Assembly (NCBI RefSeq): GCF_051014685.1
Contig: NW_027478987.1
Span: 62,001 to 126,000 of the forward strand
Length of the DNA stretch: 64,000 nucleotides
DNA from: Ptiloglossa arizonensis
Lineage: Eukaryota; Arthropoda; Insecta; Hymenoptera; Colletidae
Direction: 5' to 3'
The notes beneath the pieces were generated by a model that did not search any database, was not told the DNA's origin, and saw only the letters and a list, made by a program, of their open reading frames with translations. The stretch's first letter is position 1, and the number at the start of each line of letters is the position of its first letter. Shown here in pieces: positions 41,701 through 58,200 of the stretch. The translations under genes were made by a program, and so were the position numbers.

Positions 41701-41928
41701 TTACACGTTATTCGTAATACATTATACGTGATACGGTATACATTATACGCTATACGTTATACGGTGTACGATATACGTTATGCGTTTTACGTTATTCGTG
41801 ATACGTTATACGTTATACGTTATACGTTATACGTTATACGTTATACGTTATACGTTATACGTTATGCGTTATACGTTTTACGTTATACGTTATACGTTAT
41901 ACGTTATACGTTATACGTTATACGTTAT
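38784..41928. repeat. Higher-order repeat, partner of 31392-34732
   Basis: Offsets to the first copy are 7392 bp at the start, 7595 bp at 39571 and about 7196 bp from 40040 on, so short deletions or expansions of whole monomer runs separate the two copies. It shares the TTCGAGATACG variant. Confidence 0.78.
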
Positions 41929-44030
41929 ACGTTAAACGTTATACGTTATACGTTATACGTTATACGTTATACGTTATACGTTATACGTTATACGTTATAC
42001 GTTATACGTTATACGTTATACGTTATACGTTATACGTTATACGTTATACGTTATACGTTATACGTTATACGTTATACGTTATACGTTATACGTTATACGT
42101 TATACGTTAGACGTTATACGTTATACGTTATACTTTATACGTTATACGTTATACGTTATACGTTATACGTTAAACGTTATACGTTATACGTTATACGTTA
42201 TACGTTATACGTTATACGTTATACGTTATACGTTATACGTTATACGTTATACGTTATACGTTATACGTTATACTTTATACGTTATACGTTATACGTTATA
42301 CGTTATACGTTAAACGTTATACGTTATACGTTATACGTTATACGTTATACGTTATACGTTATACGTTATACGTTATACGTTATACGTTATACGTTATACG
42401 TTATACGTTATACGTTATACGTTATACGTTATACGTTATACGTTATACGTTATACGTTATACGTTATACGTCATAGGTTATACGTTATGCGTTATACGTT
42501 ATACGTTATACGTTATACGTTATACGTTATACGTTATACGTTATACGTTATACGTTACACGTCATACGTTATACGTCATAGGGTATACGTTATACGTTAT
42601 TCGTTATACGTTATACGTTATACGGTATACGATATACGTTATGCGTTATATGTTACACGTTATACGTTATACGTTATACGTTATACGTTATACGTTATAC
42701 GTTATACGGTATACGATATACGTTATGCGTTTTACGTTATTCGTGATACGTTATACGTTATACGTTATACGTTATACGTCATAGGTTATACGTTATACGT
42801 TATACGTTATACATTATACGTTATACGTTATACGTTATATGTTATACGTTATACGTTATACGTTACACGTTATTCGTAATACATTATACGTGATACGGTA
42901 TACGTTGTACGTTATACGTTATACGTTATACGTTATACGTTATACGTTATACGTTATACGTTATACGTTATACGTTATACGTTATACGTTATACGTTATA
43001 CGTTATACGTTATACGTTATACGTTATACGTTATACGTTATACGTTATACGTTATACGTTATACGTTATACGTTATACGTTATACGTTATACGTTATACG
43101 TTATACGTTATACGTTATACGTTATACGTTATACGTTATACGTTATACGTTATACGTTATACGTTATACGTTATACGTTATAGGTTATACGTTATACGTT
43201 ATACGTTATACTTTATACGTTATACGTTATACGTTATACGTTATACGTTATATGTTATACGTTATACGTTATACGTTATACGTTATACGTTATACGTTAT
43301 ACGTTTTACGATATACGTTATAAATACGTTATACGTTCTACGTTATACGTTTTACGTTACACGTTATACGTTACACGTTATACGTTACACGTTATACGTT
43401 ACACGTTATTCGTAATACATTATACGTGATACGGTATACATTATACGCTATACGTTATACGGTGTACGATATACGTTATGCGTTTTACGTTATTCGTGAT
43501 ACGTTATACGTTATACGTTATACGTTATACGTTATACGTTATACGTTATACGTTATGCTTTATACGTTTTACGTTATACGTTATACGATATACGTTATAC
43601 GTTATACGTTATACGTTATACGTTAAACGTTATACGTTATACGTTATACGTTATACGTTATACGTTATACGTTATACGTTATACGTTATACGTTATACGT
43701 TATACGTTATACGTTATACGTTATACGTTATACGTTATACGTTATACGTTATACGTTATACGTTATACGTTATACGTTATACGTTATACGTTAGACGTTA
43801 TACGTTATACGTTATACTTTATACGTTATACGTTATACGTTATACGTTATACGTTAAACGTTATGCGTTATACGTTTTACGTTATTCGTTATACGTTATA
43901 CGTTATACGTTATACGTTATACTTTATACGTTATACGTTATACGTTATACGTTATACGTTAAACGTTATACGTTATACGTTATATGTTATACGTTATACG
44001 TTATACGTTATACGTTATACGTTATACGTT

Positions 44031-44450
44031 TTACGTTACACGTTATACGTTACACGTTATACGTTACACGTTATTCGTAATACATTATACGTGATACGGT
44101 ATACGTTATACGCTATACGTTATACGGTGTACGATATACGTTATGCGTTTTACGTTATTCGTGATACGTTATACGTTATACGTTATACGCTATACGTTAT
44201 ACGTTATACGTTATACGTTATACGTTATACGTTATACGTTTTACGTTACACGTTATACGTTACACGTTATACGTTACACGTTATTCGTAATACATTATAC
44301 GTGATACGGTATACGTTATACGCTATACGTTATACGGTGTACGATATACGTTATGCGTTTTACGTTATTCGTGATACGTTATACGTTATACGTTATACGC
44401 TATACGTTATACGTTATACGTTATACGTTATACGTTATACGTTATACGTT
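44031..44450. repeat. Two K cassettes in tandem, 210-bp period
   Basis: A 210-bp unit (30 x 7) starting TTACGTTACACG and ending in plain monomers is repeated head to tail, with GGTGTACG markers at 44126 and 44336. A similar cluster lies at 54631-55250. Confidence 0.85.
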
Positions 44451-47400
44451 TTACGTTATACGTTATACGTTATACGTTATACGTTATACGTTATGCGTTA
44501 TACGTTTTACGTTATTCGTTATACGTTATACGTTATACGTTATACGTTATACGTTATACGTTTTACGTTATACGTTATACGTTATACGTTATACGTTATA
44601 GGTTATACGTTATACGTTATACGTTATACGTTATACGTTATATAATACGTTATGCGTTATACGTTTTACGTTATTCGTTATACGTTATACGTTATACGTT
44701 ATACGTTATACGTCATAGGTTATACGTTATACGTTATTCGTTAGGCGTTATACGTTATACGTTATACGTTATACGTTATACGTTATACGTTATACGTTAT
44801 AGGTTATACGTTATACGTTATACGTTATACTTTATACGTTATACGTTATACGTTATACGTTATACGTTATATGTTATACGTTATACGTTATACGTTATAC
44901 GTTATACGTTATACGTTATACGTTATACGTTTTACGATATACGTTATAAATACGTTATACGTTCTACGTTATACGTTTTACGTTACACCTTATACGTTAC
45001 ACGTTATACGTTACACGTTATTCGTAATACATTATACGTGATACGGTATACATTATACGCTGTACGTTATACGGTGTACGATATACGTTATGCGTTTTAC
45101 GTTATTCGTGATACGTTATACGTTATACGTTATACGTTATACGTTATACGTTATACGTTATACGTTATGCGTTATACGTTTTACGTTATACGTTATACGT
45201 TATACGTTATACGTTATACGTTATACGTTATACGTTAAACGTTATACGTTATACGTTATACGTTATACGTTATACGTTATACGTTATACGTTATACGTTA
45301 TACGTTATACGTTATACGTTATACGTTATACGTTATACGTTATACGTTATACGTTATACGTTATACGTTATACGTTATACGTTATACGTTATACGTTATA
45401 CGTTATACGTTAGACGTTATACGTTATACGTTATACTTTATACGTTATACGTTATACGTTATACGTTATACGTTAAACGTTATACGTTATACGTTATACG
45501 TTATACGTTATACGTTATACGTTATACGTTATACGTTATACGTTATACGTTATACGTTATACGTTATACGTTATACGTTATACTTTATACGTTATACGTT
45601 ATACGTTATACGTTATACGTTAAACGTTATACGTTATACGTTATACGTTATACGTTATACGTTATACGTTATACGTTATACGTTATACGTTATACGTTAT
45701 ACGTTATACGTTATACGTTATACGTTATACGTTATACGTTATACGTTATACGTTATACGTTATACGTTATACGTTATACGTTATACGTTATACGTCATAG
45801 GTTATACGTTATGCGTTATACGTTATACGTTATACGTTATACGTTATACGTTATACGTTACACGTCATACGTTATACGTAATACGTTATACGTTATACGT
45901 TATACGATATACGTTATACGTTATACGTCATAGGGTATACGTTATACGTTATTCGTTATGCGTTATACGTTATACGTTATACGTTATACGTTATACGTTA
46001 TACGTTATACGTTATACGTTTTACGTTATTCGTTATACGTTATACGTTATACGTTATACGTTATACGTTATACGTTATACGTTATACGTTATACGTTATA
46101 CGTTATACGTTATACGTTATACGTTATACGTTATACGTTATAGGTTATACGTTATACGTTATACGTTATACGTTATACGTTATATAATACGTTATGCGTT
46201 ATACGTTTTACGTTATTCGTTATACGTTATACGTTATACGTTATACGTTATACGTCATAGGTTATACGTTATACGTTATTCGTTAGGCGTTATACGTTAT
46301 ACGTTATACGTTATACGTTATACATTATACGGTATACGATATACGTTATACGTTATACGTTATACGTTATACGTTATACGTTATACGTTATACGTTATAG
46401 GTTATACGTTATACGTTATACGTTATACGTTATACGTTATACGTTATACGTTATACGTTATACGTTATACGTTATACGTTATACGTTATACGTTATACGT
46501 TATACGCTATACGTTATACGTTATACGTTATACGTTATACGTTATACGTTATACGTTTTACGTTATACGTTATACGTTATACGTTATACGTTATACGTTA
46601 TACGTTATACGTTATACGTTATAGGTTATACGTTATACGTTATACGTTATACGTTATACGTTATATAATACGTTATGCGTTATACGTTTTACGTTATTCG
46701 TTATACGTTTTACGTTATACGTTATACGTTATACGTTATACGTTATACGTTATACGTTATACGTTATACGTTATGCGTTATACGTTTTACGTTATTCGTT
46801 ATACGTTATACGTTATACGTTATACGTTATACGTTATACGTTATACGTTATACGTTATACGTTATACGTTATACGTTATAGGTTATACGTTATACGTTAT
46901 ACGTTATACGTTATACGTTATACGTTATACGTTATACGTTATACGTTATACGTTATACGTTATACGTTATACGTTATACGTTATACGCTATACGTTATAC
47001 GTTATACGTTATACGTTATACGTTATACGTTATACGTTTTACGTTATACGTTATACGTTATACGTTATACGTTATACGTTATACGTTATACGTTATACGT
47101 TATACGTTATACGTTACACGTTATTCGTAATACATTATATGTGATACGGTATACGTTATACGTTATACGTTATACGTTATACGTTATACGTTATACGTTA
47201 TATAATACGTTATGCGTTATAGGTTTTACGTTATTCGTTATACGTTATACGTTATACGTTATACGTTATACGTCATAGGTTATACGTTATACGTTATTCG
47301 TTATGCGTTATACGTTATACGTTATACGTTATACGTTATACGTTATACGTTATACGGTATACGATATACGTTATGCGTTTTACGTTATTCGTGATACGTT

Positions 47401-48040
47401 ATACGTTATACGTTATACGTTATACGTTATACGTTATACGTTATACGTTATACGTTATACGTAATACGTTATACGTTATACGTTATACGATATACGTTAT
47501 ACGTTATACGTTATACGTTATACGTCATAGGTTATACGTTATACGTTATTCGTTAGGCGTTATACGTTATACGTTATACGTTATACGTTATACGTTATAC
47601 GTTATACGGTATACGATATACGTTAAGCGTTATATGTTATACGTTATACGTTATACGTTATACGTTATACGTTATACGTTATACGTTATACGTTATACGG
47701 TATACGATATACGTTATGCGTTTTACGTTATTCGTGATACGTTATACGTTATACGTTATACGTTATACGTTATACGTTATACGTTATACGTAATACGTTA
47801 CACGTTATACGTTACACGTTATTCGTAATACATTATACGTGATACGGTATACGTTATACGCTATACGTTATACGGTGTACGATATACGTTATGCGTTTTA
47901 CGTTATTCGTGATACGTTATACGTTATACGTTATACGTTATACGTTATACGTTATACGTTATACGTAATACGTTATACGTTATACGTTATACGATATACG
48001 TTATACGTTATACGTTATACGTTATACGTTATACGTTAAA

Positions 48041-48508
48041 CGTTATACGTTATACGTTATACGTTATACGTTATACGTTATACGTTATACGTTATACGTT
48101 ATACGTTATACGTTATACGTTATACGTTATACGTTATACGTTATACGTTATACGTTATACGTTATACGTTATACGTTATACGTTATACGTTATACGTTAT
48201 ACGTTATACGTTATACGTTATACGTTATACGTTATACGTTATACGTTATACGTTATACGTTATACGTTATACGTTATACGTTATACGTTATACGTTATAC
48301 GTTATACGTTATACGTTATACGTTATACGTTATACGTTATACGTTATACGTTATACGTTATACGTTATACGTTATACGTTATACGTTATACGTTATACGT
48401 TATACGTTATACGTTATACGTTATACGTTATACGTTATACGTTATACGTTATACGTTATACGTTATACGTTATACGTTATACGTTATACGTTATACGTTA
48501 TACGTTAT
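48041..48508. repeat. Longest run of unbroken consensus monomers seen
   Basis: About 468 bp (67 monomers) of exact ACGTTAT repeats, bounded by a TTAAACG variant and a J mark. I see no substitution in it. Nothing else is present. Confidence 0.8.
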
Positions 48509-50536
48509 ATAATACGTTATGCGTTATACGTTTTACGTTATTCGTTATACGTTATACGTTATACGTTATACGTTATACGTCATAGGTTATACGTTATACG
48601 TTATTCGTTAGGCGTTATACGTTATACGTTATACGTTATACGTTATACGTTATACGTTATACGTTATACGTTATAGGTTATACGTTATACGTTATACGTT
48701 ATACGTTATACGTTATACGTTATACGTTATACGTTATACGTTATACGTTATACGTTATACGTTATACGTTATACGTTATACGCTATACGTTATACGTTAT
48801 ACGTTATACGTTATACGTTATACGTTATACGTTATACGTTTTACGTTATACGTTATACGTTATACGTTATACGTTATACGTTATACGTTATACGTTATAC
48901 GTTATACGTTATACGTTACACGTTATTCGTAATACATTATATGTGATACGGTATACGTTATACGTTATACGTTATACGTTATACGTTATAGGTTATACGT
49001 TATACGTTATACGTTATACGTTATACGTTATACGTTATACGTTATACGTTATACGTTATACGTTATACGTTATACGTTATACGTTATACGTTATACGCTA
49101 TACGTTATACGTTATACGTTATACGTTATACGTTATACGTTATACGTTTTACGTTATACGTTATACGTTATACGTTATACGTTATACGTTATACGTTATA
49201 CGTTATACGTTATACGTTATACGTTACACGTTATTCGTAATACATTATATGTGATACGGTATACGTTATACGTTATACGTTATACGTTATACGTTATACG
49301 TTATATAATACGTTATGCGTTATAGGTTTTACGTTATTCGTTATACGTTATACGTTATACGTTATACGTTATACGTCATAGGTTATACGTTATACGTTAT
49401 TCGTTATGCGTTATACGTTATACGTTATACGTTATACGTTATACGTTATACGTTATACGGTATACGATATACGTTATGCGTTTTACGTTATTCGTGATAC
49501 GTTATACGTTATACGTTATACGTTATACGTTATACGTTATACGTTATACGTTATACGTTATACGTTATACGTAATACGTTATACGTTATACGTTATACGA
49601 TATACGTGATACGTTATACGTTATACGTTATACGTCATAGGTTATACGTTATACGTTATTCGTTAGGCGTTATACGTTATACGTTATACGTTATACGTTA
49701 TACGTTATACGTTATACGGTATACGATATACGTTATGCGTTATATGTTATACGTTATACGTTATACGTTATACGTTATACGTTATACGTTATACGTTATA
49801 CGTTATACGGTATACGATATACGTTATGCGTTTTACGTTATTCGTGATACGTTATACGTTATACGTTATACGTTATACGTTATACGTTATACGTTATACG
49901 TAATACGTTACACGTTATACGTTACACGTTATTCGTAATACATTATACGTGATACGGTATACGTTATACGCTATACGTTATACGGTGTACGATATACGTT
50001 ATGCGTTTTACGTTATTCGTGATACGTTATACGTTATACGTTATACGTTATACGTTATACGTTATACGTTATACGTAATACGTTATACGTTATACGTTAT
50101 ACGATATACGTTATACGTTATACGTTATACGTTATACGTTATACGTTATACGTTAAACGTTATACGTTATACGTTATACGTTATACGTTATACGTTATAC
50201 GTTATACGTTATACGTTATACGTTATACGTTATACGTTATACGTTATACGTTATACGTTATACGTTATACGTTATACGTTATACGTTATACGTTATACGT
50301 TATACGTTATACGTTATACGTTATACGTTATACGTTATACGTTATACGTTATACGTCATAGGTTATACGTTATGCGTTATACGTTATACGTTATACGTTA
50401 TACGTTATACGTTATACGTTAAACGTTATACGTTATACGTTATACGTTATACGTTATACGTTATACGTTATACGTTATACGTTATACGTTATACTTTATA
50501 CGTTATACGTTATACGTTATACGTTATACGTTATAC

Positions 50537-50741
50537 GTTTTGCGTTATACGTTATATGTAATATGTAATGCGTCATACGTTTTACGTTATTCGTTATACG
50601 TTTTTCGTTACAAGTTATACGTTATACGTCATACGTTATAAGTTATACGTCATAAGTTATACGATACACGTTATACGTTATACGAAATATGTAATACGTA
50701 ATACGTTTTACGTCATTCGTTATACGTTCTTCGTTACACGT
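50537..50741. repeat. D cassette, copy 4
   Basis: Same variant order as copies 1-3 despite lying 33 kb away. It is followed by plain monomers and a GTCATAGG variant. Confidence 0.88.
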
Positions 50742-53036
50742 TATACGTTATACGTTATGCGTTATACGTTATACGTTATACGTTATACGTTATACGTTAT
50801 ACGTTATACGTTATACGTTATACGTTATACGTTATACGTTATACGTTATACGTTATACGTTATACGTCATAGGTTATACGTTATGCGTTATACGTTATAC
50901 GTTATACGTTATACGTTATACGTTATACGTTAAACGTTATACGTTATACGTTATACGTTATACGTTATGCGTTATACGTTTTACGTTATTCGTGATACGT
51001 TATACGTTATACGTTATACGTTATACGTTATACGTTATACGTTATACGTTATACGTTATACGTTATACGTTATACGTTATACGTTATACGTTATACGTTA
51101 TACGTTATACGTTATACGTTATACTTTATACGTTATACGTTATACGTTATACGTTATACGTTAAACGTTATACGTTATACGTTATACGTTATACGTTATA
51201 CGTTATACGTCATAGGGTATACGTTATACGTTATTCGTTATGCGTTATACGTTATACGTTATACGTTATACGTTATACGTTATACGTTATACGTTATACG
51301 TTATACGTTATACGTTATACGTTTTACGTTATTCGTTATACGTTATACGTTATACGTTATACGTTATACGTTATACGTTATACGTTATACGTTATACGTT
51401 ATACGTTATACATTATACGTTATACGTTATACGTTATACGTTATAGGTTATACGTTATACGTTATACGTTATACGTTATACGTTATATAATACGTTATGC
51501 GTTATACGTTTTACGTTATTCGTTATACGTTATACGTTATACGTTATACGTTATACGTCATAGGTTATACGTTATACGTTATTCGTTAGGCGTTATACGT
51601 TATACGTTATACGTTATACGTTATACATTATACGGTATACGATATACGTTATGCGTTATACGTTTTACGTTATTCGTTATACGTTTTACGTTATACGTTA
51701 TACGTTATACGTTATACGTTATACGTTATACGTTATACGTTATACGTTATGCGTTATACGTTATGCGTTATACGTTTTACGTTATTCGTTATACGTTATA
51801 CGTTATACGTTATACGTTATACGTTATACGTTATACGTTATACGTTATACGTTATACGTTATACGTTATAGGTTATACGTTATACGTTATACGTTATACG
51901 TTATACGTTATACGTTATACGTTATACGTTATACGTTATACGTTATACGTTATACGTTATACGTTATACGTTATACGTTATACGTTATACGCTATACGTT
52001 ATACGTTATACGTTATACGTTATACGTTATACGTTATACGTTTTACGTTATACGTTATACGTTATACGTTATACGTTATACGTTATACGTTATACGTTAT
52101 ACGTTATACGTTATACGTTACACGTTATTCGTAATACATTATATGTGATACGGTATACGTTATACGTTATACGTTATACGTTATACGTTATACGTTATAT
52201 AATACGTTATGCGTTATAGGTTTTACGTTATTCGTTATACGTTATACGTTATACGTTATACGTTATACGTCATAGGTTATACGTTATACGTTATTCGTTA
52301 TGCGTTATACGTTATACGTTATACGTTATACGTTATACGTTATTCGTTATACGGTATACGATATACGTTATGCGTTTTACGTTATTCGTGATACGTTATA
52401 CGTTATACGTTATACGTTATACGTTATACGTTATACGTTATACGTTATACGTTATACGTAATACGTTATACGTTATACGTTATACGATATACGATATACG
52501 TGATACGTTATACGTTATACGTTATACGTCATAGGTTATACGTTATACGTTATTCGTTAGGCGTTATACGTTATACGTTATACGTTATACGTTATACGTT
52601 ATACGTTATACGGTATACGATATACGTTATGCGTTATATGTTATACGTTATACGTTATACGTTATACGTTATACGTTATACGTTATACGTTATACGGTAT
52701 ACGATATACGTTATGCGTTTTACGTTATTCGTGATACGTTATACGTTATACGTTATACGTTATACGTTATACGTTATACGTTATACGTAATACGTTACAC
52801 GTTATACGTTACACGTTATTCGTAATACATTATACGTGATACGGTATACGTTATACGCTATACGTTATACGGTGTACGATATACGTTATGCGTTTTACGT
52901 TATTCGTGATACGTTATACGTTATACGTTATACGTTATACGTTATACGTTATACGTTATACGTAATACGTTATACGTTATACGTTATACGATATACGTTA
53001 TACGTTATACGTTATACGTTATACGTTATACGTTAA

Positions 53037-53458
53037 ACGTTATACGTTATACGTTATACGTTATACGTTATACGTTATACGTTATACGTTATACGTTATA
53101 CGTTATACGTTATACGTTATACGTTATACGTTATACGTTATACGTTATACGTTATACGTTATACGTTATACGTTATACGTTATACGTTATACGTTATACG
53201 TTATACGTTATACGTTATACGTTATACGTTATACGTTATACGTTATACGTTATACGTTATACGTTATACGTTATACGTTATACGTTATACGTTATACGTT
53301 ATACGTTATACGTTATACGTTATACGTTATACGTTATACGTTATACGTTATACGTTATACGTTATACGTTATACGTTATACGTTATACGTTATACGTTAT
53401 ACGTTATACGTTATACGTTATACGTTATACGTTATACGTTATACGTTATACGTTATAC
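53037..53458. repeat. Long run of unbroken consensus monomers
   Basis: About 420 bp (60 monomers) of exact repeats between a TTAAACG variant and GTCATAGG. The left boundary has the same flanking variant as the run at 48041, which suggests that both derive from one expandable position in the higher-order unit. Confidence 0.78.
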
Positions 53459-53955
53459 GTCATAGGTTATACGTTATGCGTTATACGTTATACGTTATAC
53501 GTTATACGTTATACGTTATACGTTGAACGTTATACGTTATACGTTATACGTTATACGTTATGCGTTATACGTTTTACGTTATTCGTGATACGTTATACGT
53601 TATACGTTATACGTTATACGTTATACGTTATACGTTATACGTTATACGTCATAGGTTATACGTTATGCGTTATACGTTATACGTTATACGTTATACGTTA
53701 TACGTTATACGTTATACGTTATACGTTATACGTTATACGTTATACGTTATACGTTATACGTTATACGTTATACGTCATAGGTTATACGTTATGCGTTATA
53801 CGTTATACGTTATACGTTATACGTTATACGTTATACGTTAAACGTTATACGTTATACGTTATACGTTATACGTTATACGTTATACGTTATACGTTATACG
53901 TTATACGTTATACTTTATACGTTATACGTTATACGTTATACGTTATACGTTATAC

Positions 53956-54160
53956 GTTTTGCGTTATACGTTATATGTAATATGTAATGCGTCATACGTT
54001 TTACGTTATTCGTTATACGTTTTTCGTTACAAGTTATACGTTATACGTCATACGTTATAAGTTATACGTCATAAGTTATACGATACACGTTATACGTTAT
54101 ACGAAATATGTAATACGTAATACGTTTTACGTCATTCGTTATACGTTCTTCGTTACACGT
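53956..54160. repeat. D cassette, copy 5
   Basis: Same variant order, 3419 bp after copy 4. Confidence 0.88.
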
Positions 54161-54630
54161 TATACGTTATACGTTATGCGTTATACGTTATACGTTATAC
54201 GTTATACGTTATACGTTATACGTTATACGTTATACGTTATACGTTATACGTTATACGTTATACGTTATACGTTATACGTTATACGTCATAGGTTATACGT
54301 TATGCGTTATACGTTATACGTTATACGTTATACGTTATACGTTATACGTTAAACGTTATACGTTATACGTTATACGTTATACGTTATGCGTTATACGTTA
54401 TACGTTATACGTTATACGTTATACGTTATACGTTATACGTTATACGTTATACGTTATACGTCATAGGTTATACGTTATGCGTTATACGTTATACGTTATA
54501 CGTTATACGTTATACGTTATACGTTACACGTCATACGTTATACGTCATAGGGTATACGTTATACGTTATTCGTTATGCGTTATACGTTATACGTTATACG
54601 TTATACGTTATACGTTATACGTTATACGTT

Positions 54631-55250
54631 TTACGTTACACGTTATACGTTACACGTTATACGTTACACGTTATTCGTAATACATTATACGTGATACGGT
54701 ATACGTTATACGCTATACGTTATACGGTGTACGATATACGTTATGCGTTTTACGTTATTCGTGATACGTTATACGTTATACGTTATACGCTATACGTTAT
54801 ACGTTATACGTTATACGTTATACGTTATACGTTATACGTTTTACGTTACACGTTATACGTTACACGTTATACGTTACACGTTATTCGTAATACATTATAC
54901 GTGATACGGTATACGTTATACGCTATACGTTATACGGTGTACGATATACGTTATGCGTTTTACGTTATTCGTGATACGTTATACGTTATACGTTATACGT
55001 TATACGTTATACGTTATACGTTATACGTTTTACGTTACACGTTATACGTTACACGTTATACGTTACACGTTATTCGTAATACATTATACGTGATACGGTA
55101 TACGTTATACGCTATACGTTATACGGTGTACGATATACGTTATGCGTTTTACGTTATTCGTGATACGTTATACGTTATACGTTATACGCTATACGTTATA
55201 CGTTATACGTTATACGTTATACGTTATACGTTATACGTTTTACGTTATAC
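54631..55250. repeat. Three K cassettes in tandem, 210- and 189-bp spacing
   Basis: GGTGTACG markers at 54726, 54936 and 55125 are 210 and 189 bp apart, both multiples of 7. The middle unit lacks the CGCTATACG seen after GTGATACG in its neighbours and is three monomers shorter. This looks like local unequal exchange in an ancestor shared with the 44.0-kb pair. Confidence 0.85.
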
Positions 55251-58200
55251 GTTATACGTTATACGTTATACGTTATACGTTATGCGTTAAACGTTTTACG
55301 TTATTCGTTATACGTTATACGTTATACGTTATACGTTATACGTTATACGTTATACGTTATACGTTACACGTCATACGTTATACGTCATAGGGTATACGTT
55401 ATACGTTATTCGTTATACGTTATACGTTATACGTTATACGTTATACGTTATACGTTATACGTTATACGTTATACGTTATACGTTATACGTTATAGGTTAT
55501 ACGTTATACGTTATACGTTATACGTTATACGTTATATAATACGTTATGCGTTATACGTTTTACGTTATTCGTTATACGTTATACGTTATACGTTATACGT
55601 TATACGTCATAGGTTATACGTTATACGTTATTCGTTAGGCGTTATACGTTTTACGTTATACGTTATACGTTATACGTTATACGTTATACGTTATAGGTTA
55701 TACGTTATACGTTATACGTTATACTTTATACGTTATACGTTATACGTTATACGTTATACGTTATATGTTATACGTTATACGTTATACGTTATACGTTATA
55801 CGTTATACGTTATACGTTTTACGATATACGTTATAAATACGTTATACGTTCTACGTTATACGTTTTACGTTACACGTTATACGTTACACGTTATACGTTA
55901 CACGTTATTCGTAATACATTATACGTGATACGGTATACATTATACGCTGTACGTTATACGGTGTACGATATACGTTATGCGTTTTACGTTATTCGTGATA
56001 CGTTATACGTTATACGTTATACGTTATACGTTATACGTTATACGTTATACGTTATGCGTTATACGTTTTACGTTATACGTTACACGTTATACGTTATACG
56101 TTATACGTTATACGTTATACGTTAAACGTTATACGTTATACGTTATACGTTATACGTTATACGTTATACGTTATACGTTATACGTTATACGTTATACGTT
56201 ATACGTTATACGTTATACGTTATACGTTATACGTTATACGTTATACGTTATACGTTATACGTTATACGTTATACGTTATACGTTATACGTTATACGTTAT
56301 ACGTTAGACGTTATACGTTATACGTTATACTTTATACGTTATACGTTATACGTTATACGTTATACGTTAAACGTTATACGTTATACGTTATACGTTATAC
56401 GTTATACGTTATACGTTATACGTTATACGTTATACGTTATACGTTATACGTTATACGTTATACGTTATACTTTATACGTTATACGTTATACGTTATACGT
56501 TATACGTTAAACGTTATACGTTATACGTTATACGTTATACGTTATACGTTATACGTTATACGTTATACGTTATACGTTATACGTTATACGTTATACGTTA
56601 TACGTTATACGTTATACGTTATACGTTATACTTTATACGTTATACGTTATACGTTATACGTTATACGTTATACGTCATAGGTTATACGTTATGCGTTATA
56701 CGTTATACGTTATACGTTATACGTTATACGTTATACGTTACACGTCATACGTTATACGTAATACGTTATACGTTATACGTTATACGATATACGTTATACG
56801 TTATACGTCATAGGGTATACGTTATACGTTATTCGTTTGGCGTTATACGTTATACGTTATACGTTATACGTTATACGTTATACGTTATACATTATACGGT
56901 ATACGATATACGTTATGCGTTATACGTTTTACGTTATTCGTTATACGTTTTACGTTATACGTTATACGTTATACGTTATACGTTATACGTTATACGTTAT
57001 ACGTTATACGTTATGCGTTATACGTTTTACGTTATTCGTTATACGTTATACGTTATACGTTATACGTTATACGTTATACGTTATACGTTATATAATACGT
57101 TATGCGTTATACGTTTTACGTTATTCGTTATACGTTATACGTTATACGTTATACGTTATACGTCATAGGTTATACGTTATACGTTATTCGTTAGGCGTTA
57201 TACGTTATACGTTATACGTTATACGTTATACATTATACGGTATACGATATACGTTATGCGTTATACGTTTTACGTTATTCGTTATACGCTTTACGTTATA
57301 CGTTATACGTTATACGTTATACGTTATACGTTATACGTTATACGTTATACGTTATGCGTTATACGTTTTACGTTATTCGTTATACGTTATACGTTATACG
57401 TTATACGTTATACGTTATACGTTATACGTTATACGTTATACGTTATACGTTATACGTTATACGTTATAGGTTATACGTTATACGTTATACGTTATACGTT
57501 ATACGTTATACGTTATACGTTATACGTTATACGTTATACGTTATACGTTATACGTTATACGTTATACGTTATACGCTATACGTTATACGTTATACGTTAT
57601 ACGTTATACGTTATACGTTATACGTTTTACGTTATACGTTATACGTTATACGTTATACGTTATACGTTATACGTTATACGTTATACGTTATACGTTATAC
57701 GTTACACGTTATTCGTAATACATTATATGTGATACGGTATACGTTATACGTTATACGTTATACGTTATACGTTATACGTTATATAATACGTTATGCGTTA
57801 TAGGTTTTACGTTATTCGTTATTAGTTATACGTTATACGTTATACGTTATACGTCATAGGTTATACGTTATACGTTATTCGTTATGCGTTATACGTTATA
57901 CGTTATACGTTATACGTTATACGTTATACGTTATACGGTATACGATATACGTTATGCGTTTTACGTTATTCGTGATACGTTATACGTTATACGTTATACG
58001 TTATACGTTATACGTTATACGTTATACGTTATACGTTATACGTAATACGTTATACGTTATACGTTATACGATATACGTGATACGTTATATGTTATACGTT
58101 ATACGTCATAGGTTATACGTTATACCTTATTCGTTAGGCGTTATACGTTATACGTTATACGTTATACGTTATACGTTATACGTTATACGTTATACGGTAT

